Positions 59,515-64,000 of a stretch of DNA of 64,000 bases are shown piece by piece. A program made the position numbers and the translations under genes. Location of the stretch: contig JAAYDC010000009.1 of assembly GCA_012729455.1 (NCBI GenBank), positions 1 through 64,000 of the forward strand, read 5' to 3'. Source of the stretch: Chloroflexota bacterium. GTDB taxonomy: Bacteria > Chloroflexota > Anaerolineae > UBA1429. The number at the start of each line of letters is the position of its first letter. The first letter of the stretch is position 1. The notes under the pieces are model-generated. The model searched no databases, was not told where the DNA came from, and was given only the letters and a program-made list of their open reading frames with translations.

Positions 59515-60555
59515 ATGGGCATCAAAAGAACCATAACCGAACGGGAGATTTTCGTAAATCATCAGGCGAACCGCCGCAGCGGTCACATGGGTCACGCCCT
59601 GCTTGACTGCGGAGAGGGCAAGATCCTTGACTTTTACTCAAACTGCGACGGCGAGCGGGTAGAAGGCCACAGCGGCTACGGCTGGATGGAATACAAGGTC
59701 AGCCGCGACTATGGCAGGACCTTTGGCGAGGCAAAGGTTCTGGAGTGCTCCCGCAAGGTCTATGATGAGGGAATACACACGGCACTCTGCGAGAAGGCAA
59801 TCAAGGCGCCCAACGGCGATATCCTGCTGTTCTTTCAGATTACAGACGCCTCAAAGCCCATTTCCTGCGAGCCTTGGTCCTCCCCTGGCATAGCTATCAG
59901 CAAGGACAACGGCGAGACTTTCTCGGATATCATGCCCACCGGCATGGACGCGGGACGCGTCTACGACGTGGTAAGCGACGGCAAGAGCATCTATGTCATT
60001 ATGCAGTCAAACGACGCGGCGGTGGTTTTCATTGGCAACCGTCCGGAGCACTGCTATAAACTGTACCGGAGTGACGACTGCGGTAAGAGTTTCACGTCCT
60101 ATGTCATCTCCATCGACGCCCAGGGCAAGGGCTATGGTGCACTAGAGTTTATGGAGGACGGCGCACTCATAGCATACGTGTACGATGCAAATCACGAAGA
60201 CGCGCCGGTGTATGCTATTTCCCGCGACCGGGGCGTCACCTGGTCAGAGCCTGCTCGCGCCAGCACTCAAAAGCTGATCCGCAATCCCCAGCTTGTACGG
60301 GTGGACAATGTCTGGTTCCTGCTTGGACGCAATGGCGGCGCCGGGGATGGTCTGGTGCTCTATACATCGAATGACGGCATCAGTTGGGACGACGGCGAAA
60401 TGCTGGACAAGCGCCCCGAGGGCGGCGGCACCGGCTATTACAGCAACATGCTTGTGATACGCGAGCCGGGTGAGAAACCCCGGGTGCTGATGCAGTATTC
60501 CCACGTCTATGACAAGAACCGGGTGAATATCGCCCATCGTTATATTCTGCTGTAG
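59515..60555 (+). CDS. Sialidase/BNR-repeat protein without signal peptide
   Basis: A 346-residue beta-propeller of the sialidase superfamily. Five Asp-box-like motifs are visible: SRDYGRTF, SKDNGETF, SDDCGKSF, SRDRGVTW and SNDGISW. No secretion signal is present. The arginine triad of true sialidases cannot be confirmed, so a different glycoside activity or none is possible. ATG 59515 follows AGAGG. A promoter with TTAACA (59435-59440) and TATACG (59459-59464) fits. The GC content is lower than in the host region. Confidence 0.85.
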   Translation: MGIKRTITEREIFVNHQANRRSGHMGHALLDCGEGKILDFYSNCDGERVEGHSGYGWMEYKVSRDYGRTFGEAKVLECSRKVYDEGIHTALCEKAIKAPNGDILLFFQITDASKPISCEPWSSPGIAISKDNGETFSDIMPTGMDAGRVYDVVSDGKSIYVIMQSNDAAVVFIGNRPEHCYKLYRSDDCGKSFTSYVISIDAQGKGYGALEFMEDGALIAYVYDANHEDAPVYAISRDRGVTWSEPARASTQKLIRNPQLVRVDNVWFLLGRNGGAGDGLVLYTSNDGISWDDGEMLDKRPEGGGTGYYSNMLVIREPGEKPRVLMQYSHVYDKNRVNIAHRYILL

Positions 60556-61314
60556 AGTTTAACCTGCTTAAAAAGACGTCGATTTTTCAGCGCTTAACAC
60601 AGGTCGGTCGGCGAATATCGAATATTATCGGGTTTTCGACACGGTGCGCGAGACGGCCGCACACCTTGAATAAATCAAGCCCATTGGTACGCTTCCGGGT
60701 CAGATATCAGCTGACGAGGTCACACCTTCACTGCCACAGGCGTGGAGAGCGGCGTGATCCGGCTGAGCTATGAGGTAGAACTGGCCCATACCAATTCTGA
60801 GGGCGAGACGTACCAGACCGGCGGCGCCTGATGAACAGGAGCAGGCGCCGCCAGCTTGAGTTACCGGATGACGGCCGCCAATCCTGCTCCGTGTATTCCG
60901 AGTACGCCCTCAACCCCTTGACAAATCTGCGGGCTTGTTGGAGAATGCCAACAGGTCTCTGAATCCTGAGGGAAGCGCTATTCACCCGCAGAAGGTCAGA
61001 GTCCTTCCTCTGCGGTCTCGCCAACCGAATATAAAGCCGATTCCACAGCCTTCCAAAGGAGGGAGCAGTAAGGCGGCGTGTTTATGAGAATCGCCGGTTA
61101 AGCTACAACTGCTTCAGGGACATTCCTCTCATACATATTACGGCGAGACATACACGCTGCCGCACGTTACAAAATCACTTTCCGAACGACCGCCTGTGTT
61201 TACTGACGCTGATACCAGATTCGCTGTCCTGGCACAACGCCGAAATGCAGGCCAGCGAGCACATGCTCCAAAGGTTGCGATTTGTTGCTGTCATTTCACG
61301 CTGGAGGATTGATC
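60556..61314. other. Gene graveyard between sialidase and protease genes
   Basis: About 760 bases with no intact gene. It contains the broken duplicate described next (60676-60833). The remainder (60840-61270) shows no frame with a start signal. Confidence 0.5.
60676..60833 (+). pseudogene. Broken copy of the protease-lipoprotein 3' end
   Basis: This segment is closely similar to 63169-63326, the last coding part of the lipoprotein gene; for example CTGAGCTATGAGGTAGAACT and GAGGGCGAGACGTACCAGAC occur in both. An extra C near the start (CTTCCGGG versus CTTCGGG) and a lost C before the end (GGCGCCTGA versus GGCGCCCTG) break the frame. It lies upstream of the intact gene in the same orientation. 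Confidence 0.85.
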
Positions 61315-63348
61315 ATGGTGCTCTCTGCATTCTCCGCACGTCTCCGACGCCTGGTCGTTTATGTCTGTGTCCTAGCGCTCCTGATAGGCTGCGGATTACC
61401 GCTGGCTGGCCCGAGACGGGCTGCCCCTAAACGGGCCCTCGTCTCGGCTACCGGTACCAGCAGCCTTGCCACCGACGACGACCTCTTTGTTTTGGAGGTC
61501 CCCGAGGGCGCCGCACCGGCCGGGACGCAGATGGAAATTCAGCCCGTTTCTAATCCCGAACCGCACGCCTTTTCAGGCCTGGCGTCGCTCGCCGCTTACA
61601 GGGTGACCGTCGGGGATCAGCGGTCTTTTGACCAACCCCTGACTCTGCGCTTTGGCTACGACCCGGAATCACTGCGGGATGACATCGATCCCGCTGCCCA
61701 GCTTACGGTGGCCTATCTGGATGAGGGCACGCAGCGCTGGGTGCCTGCCGATCCAGTGATCGATACCGCAGCAAAGCAGGTGGTGGTGACGACGGACCAC
61801 CTGTCATTCTGGTCTCTCTTTGGCCTGGAAGACAACATTGTGCATTCTACGCACCCAAACTTTGATATTTACTTTAATCAGAACCTCAACGCCCCCAATC
61901 TCACTGGAGATCTCGGCGGTGATGATAATATTTATCGTTTTGCCTCGCTCGTGCGCAGTGCCCTGGTCACCGCCCGCGAGGGCTACGCCGGCACGGACGA
62001 CAGCGGGTTCATTGTTCCGGCAAGGTCCACGGTCTATATCGATGACTGGGGGCCGGACAAGACCGCCGAGTGGGGCTGGCTTTCCAAAGATATCGAGATT
62101 CCGACCAGTTACTCTTCGCTGGAAGAGCTCGAGCACGACGCGGCCCACGAGTTGTTCCATGCTGTGCAGAACGAGTACTATAGCGTGGCCGGCATGATCA
62201 CCAATCGCTGGTGGATGGAGGCGACGGCTGACTATGCTGCGGCCTCCATGGGGACAGGACACGGGCTTACCGGCCGCCTCCCGCTAAAGTTCTTAACCCT
62301 GCCCCTCGACTCGGCTGAAGACGATATCCACATGTACCAGGTTGCCTATTTCCTAGACTATCTGTCGAGTCGGGGGATCGCCTTCCCCGCGCTCTTCAAG
62401 GCGGTAGCGGCTTCTGACAAGGATACCCTGGACGCGATCGCCGAACACGTGGCCGCGAACGGTGCTTTCCTGCCCCAACTCTATAACAAGTTCGCCTATG
62501 AGATGCTCTTTGGCGGCGGCGTGCCGCGCGAATCCGTATCTGGCCCAGTGGCCGAAGCAATGGGCCAATCACATGTGGAATATACCGATCCAACAGCCCA
62601 GGTGGTGCACGAGCTCAGTGTTCCCGGGCCCTATGCGACCTCCCTGGCAGCCTATACCGTCAAGACGGACAGCAATGCCAGCTACAAGGTGGCCCTCTCT
62701 GCTATCGAGCCCACGGCTGGCGTAATGGTGCGTTACGTGATCAACGGACCCCGCGGCGCCAGCGACGTGTTGGATACAGGCGTGCTGGAGCCCGGCGTGT
62801 CGGTTCCCATCCAGATCGTGGACGGCCAGACGATCACTTTTATAGCAACCAACAGCGCGCCAAAGACCGGCTATGTGACGGTCGTTATCGATGTACAGCA
62901 GGGTGAAACGTCGATTGAGCGCAACCGCCTGGCCACGATGTACAACAAAGACTATGAGGCCAACATTGCCTTTTCGCTGCAGAGCTCACACCCCTTTGAG
63001 ATAACGAACGAGCTCATATCACCCAACGGTGAGACCTTGGTGCTGATCCTGCGTCTTCTGGCGCCGGTCACCAAAGAAAAGCCTGCGACCTTTACCGCCA
63101 AGTGCGAAGTGACCGATCTGGCCTTTGCCGACCCCGGTGACGGCGTCGGCCGCACACCTTTTATAAAACAAGCCTATTGGTACGCTTCGGGTCAGGTGTT
63201 AGCTGACGAGGTCACCGTCACCGCCACAGGAGTGGACACCGACGTGAGCCGGCTGAGCTATGAGGTAGAACTGGCCTATACCAACTCTGAGGGCGAGACG
63301 TACCAGACCGGCGGCGCCCTGCTTGTGTCGATAATAATCGAATACTAG
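61315..63348 (+). CDS. Lipoprotein with ZU5-like and zinc-protease domains
   Basis: A 677-residue predicted lipoprotein; the lipobox L-I-G-C gives Cys26. Residues ~50-180 (VLEVPEGAAPAGTQMEIQPV and VVVTTDHLSFWSLFG) look like a ZU5-type beta domain. Residues ~190-440 contain a HExxH zinc motif, AAHELFHAVQNEYY (His278, Glu279, His282), with WWMEATADYAA 20 residues later supplying Glu302, the gluzincin arrangement. The last ~230 residues are beta-rich. GGAGGATTGATC precedes ATG 61315. A surface-attached protease is likely, but the specificity is unknown. A broken 3' copy lies just upstream. Confidence 0.82.
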   Translation: MVLSAFSARLRRLVVYVCVLALLIGCGLPLAGPRRAAPKRALVSATGTSSLATDDDLFVLEVPEGAAPAGTQMEIQPVSNPEPHAFSGLASLAAYRVTVGDQRSFDQPLTLRFGYDPESLRDDIDPAAQLTVAYLDEGTQRWVPADPVIDTAAKQVVVTTDHLSFWSLFGLEDNIVHSTHPNFDIYFNQNLNAPNLTGDLGGDDNIYRFASLVRSALVTAREGYAGTDDSGFIVPARSTVYIDDWGPDKTAEWGWLSKDIEIPTSYSSLEELEHDAAHELFHAVQNEYYSVAGMITNRWWMEATADYAAASMGTGHGLTGRLPLKFLTLPLDSAEDDIHMYQVAYFLDYLSSRGIAFPALFKAVAASDKDTLDAIAEHVAANGAFLPQLYNKFAYEMLFGGGVPRESVSGPVAEAMGQSHVEYTDPTAQVVHELSVPGPYATSLAAYTVKTDSNASYKVALSAIEPTAGVMVRYVINGPRGASDVLDTGVLEPGVSVPIQIVDGQTITFIATNSAPKTGYVTVVIDVQQGETSIERNRLATMYNKDYEANIAFSLQSSHPFEITNELISPNGETLVLILRLLAPVTKEKPATFTAKCEVTDLAFADPGDGVGRTPFIKQAYWYASGQVLADEVTVTATGVDTDVSRLSYEVELAYTNSEGETYQTGGALLVSIIIEY

Positions 63349-63404
63349 GCCCGGATCTGGGCGATGTGGGTTTAGGGGGGTATCCCGGTCAGATACTCTC
63401 TGGT

Positions 63405-63476
63405 GCGCCCAACAGGTGGCGGACCTGTAGCCTATGGATTTAAAGACCGGTGCTTTATCCATTGAGCGGTGGGCGC
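63405..63476 (-). pseudogene. Decayed copy of tRNA-Arg with TTA anticodon
   Basis: The minus strand is 72 nt, as is the tRNA-Arg at 59246-59317, and matches it at most positions. The acceptor (GCGCCCA/TGGGCGC) and T stem (ACAGG/CCTGT) are intact. The T-loop reads TCCGCCA, one D-stem pair is lost, and three of five anticodon-stem pairs are broken. The anticodon position is TTA, which would read the stop codon UAA. It retains a copy of the tRNA-Arg promoter (TAGAAT and TTGACG, about 63487-63514). Probably non-functional. Confidence 0.75.
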
Positions 63477-63646
63477 AGTTAAATCCATTCTAGGCACACC
63501 CAACGGGGCGTCAACCTTGCGGGTCTTTTCCGGTTCTGTACATGACAGGTGGGTGCGGGAGAACGTTTAGGAGATCAAGCCCGAGTTGATATCCATCGAG
63601 TTGCGAGCGCGAGAGTAATAGTCCGAGCTGGATAGCCCTCAACCCA
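63477..63646. other. Duplicated upstream flank of the tRNA copy
   Basis: Bases 63478-63530 repeat 59319-59371 closely, for example TTAAATCCATTCTAG and CACACCCAACGGGGCGTCAA. After about 63545 nothing further is recognised until the YibE/F-like gene. Confidence 0.6.
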
Positions 63647-64000
63647 TCAACTTTTTTGCCTCGTAAACCACCCATAACGCGAAACCCACGCCGCCAGGGC
63701 GGTGGTGATCGGCACGGCAATGATCAGGCCGATGCTGCCCACCAGGGTGCGCACGATCTCTTCCACCAGGATCTCGTAATTCAGCACCTCGAGCATCGGG
63801 CGCGAGCGGTCGACGAACAGGAGCAGGAGCGGCAGCGCCGCGCCGGCATAGACCAGCACGAGGGTGTTGACCATTGAGGCGATGTGGTCGCGGCCGATCG
63901 ACATCGCCTGCCGGTAAAGCTGCCAGCTGGAGAGGCTGGGGTTGGCCAGCTTGAGCTGCTGGATGACGGCCGCCTGCGAGATCGTCACGTCATCCAGCAC
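63647..64000 (-). CDS. YibE/F-family membrane protein (C-terminal part)
   Basis: The last 117 residues of a larger protein that continues beyond the right edge. VLDDVTISQ-like MLDDVTISQAAVIQQLKLANP, IGRDHIASMVNTLVLVYAGAALPLLLLF and VEEIVRTLVGSIGLIIAVPITTALAAW are the conserved end of the YibE/F family. Three membrane helices are visible here. The start lies outside the window. Confidence 0.85.
   Translation of the reverse strand: MLDDVTISQAAVIQQLKLANPSLSSWQLYRQAMSIGRDHIASMVNTLVLVYAGAALPLLLLFVDRSRPMLEVLNYEILVEEIVRTLVGSIGLIIAVPITTALAAWVSRYGWFTRQKS

Noticed and set aside
59371-63404. Active integrative element between the tRNA copies
   Set aside because: No integrase, recombinase or excisionase gene is visible, and the tRNA copy is decayed.
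1-64000. CRISPR array
   Set aside because: No regularly spaced repeats of 23-40 bases and no cas genes were seen.
1-64000. Intact insertion sequences
   Set aside because: No transposase gene or paired terminal inverted repeats could be recognised; the accessory signs are remnants and composition shifts.

Overview
The window reads as a chromosomal segment of a free-living, probably monoderm bacterium of the Chloroflexota (Anaerolineae-like). This rests on the proline/threonine/glutamate-rich lipoprotein linkers after lipoboxes, several sugar-type ABC importers that lack their own ATPase gene, the ECF sigma/DUF5667 pair, the uroporphyrinogen-decarboxylase-like and phosphotriesterase-like paralogues, and the overall high GC. 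The assignment is an inference from gene content; no rRNA or phylogenetic marker beyond mnmA is present.

Layout. Bases 1-3680 are visibly AT-rich and foreign in style: a small membrane protein with an XRE regulator, a lipoprotein, and a TetR regulator with an alpha/beta hydrolase. They end at a sharp junction beside a broken gene end. From 3.7 to 23.8 kb the host-like high-GC sequence carries SRPBCC, radical SAM, an orphan solute-binding protein, a URO-D-like protein, a methyltransferase-like protein, RidA, DUF362, a metallo-beta-lactamase-fold protein, a HEPN-like/CBS protein, an ECF sigma/anti-sigma pair with a small secreted protein, a phosphotriesterase-like hydrolase, mnmA, a carboxylesterase, a putative carbohydrate-active enzyme, a glycosyltransferase and a PIG-L deacetylase. 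An AT-rich islet at about 9.05-9.78 kb holds one small lipoprotein.

From 23.8 to 42.5 kb lies a carbohydrate uptake and breakdown region. Importer 1 (24.3-31.0 kb) has two near-duplicate lipoprotein binding proteins flanking two permeases, one of which is fused to an extracytoplasmic beta-propeller. Importer 2 (34.5-37.8 kb) is a conventional permease-permease-binding protein set. Around them sit a GH116-type glucosidase, an Fe-S aldo/keto reductase, a corrinoid-type URO-D-like protein, a GH38 alpha-mannosidase and a D-lyxose (mannose-type) isomerase. A plausible flow is glycan uptake, intracellular trimming by GH116 and GH38, and conversion of released mannose to fructose. Strong intergenic hairpins after the binding-protein genes would separate their expression from their neighbours.

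An SDR, a three-gene ABC exporter and an FAD oxidoreductase follow (42.6-47.4 kb). From 47.4 kb the region is accessory: a large N6-adenine DNA methyltransferase and a PLD-nuclease/SNF2-helicase fusion form a two-gene modification-linked defence candidate. Next come a HEAT-repeat membrane protein with a decayed tandem copy of its own 5' end, a TrkH fragment, a three-gene oxidoreductase/dehydroquinase-like operon, and a segment bounded by two copies of a tRNA-Arg gene with its promoter. That segment holds a sialidase-like protein, a broken duplicate gene end and a zinc-protease-like lipoprotein. The window closes inside a YibE/F-family membrane protein.

The strongest candidate for something unusual is the propeller-permease fusion with its duplicated binding proteins, followed by the methyltransferase/PLD-helicase pair and the tRNA-bounded segment.
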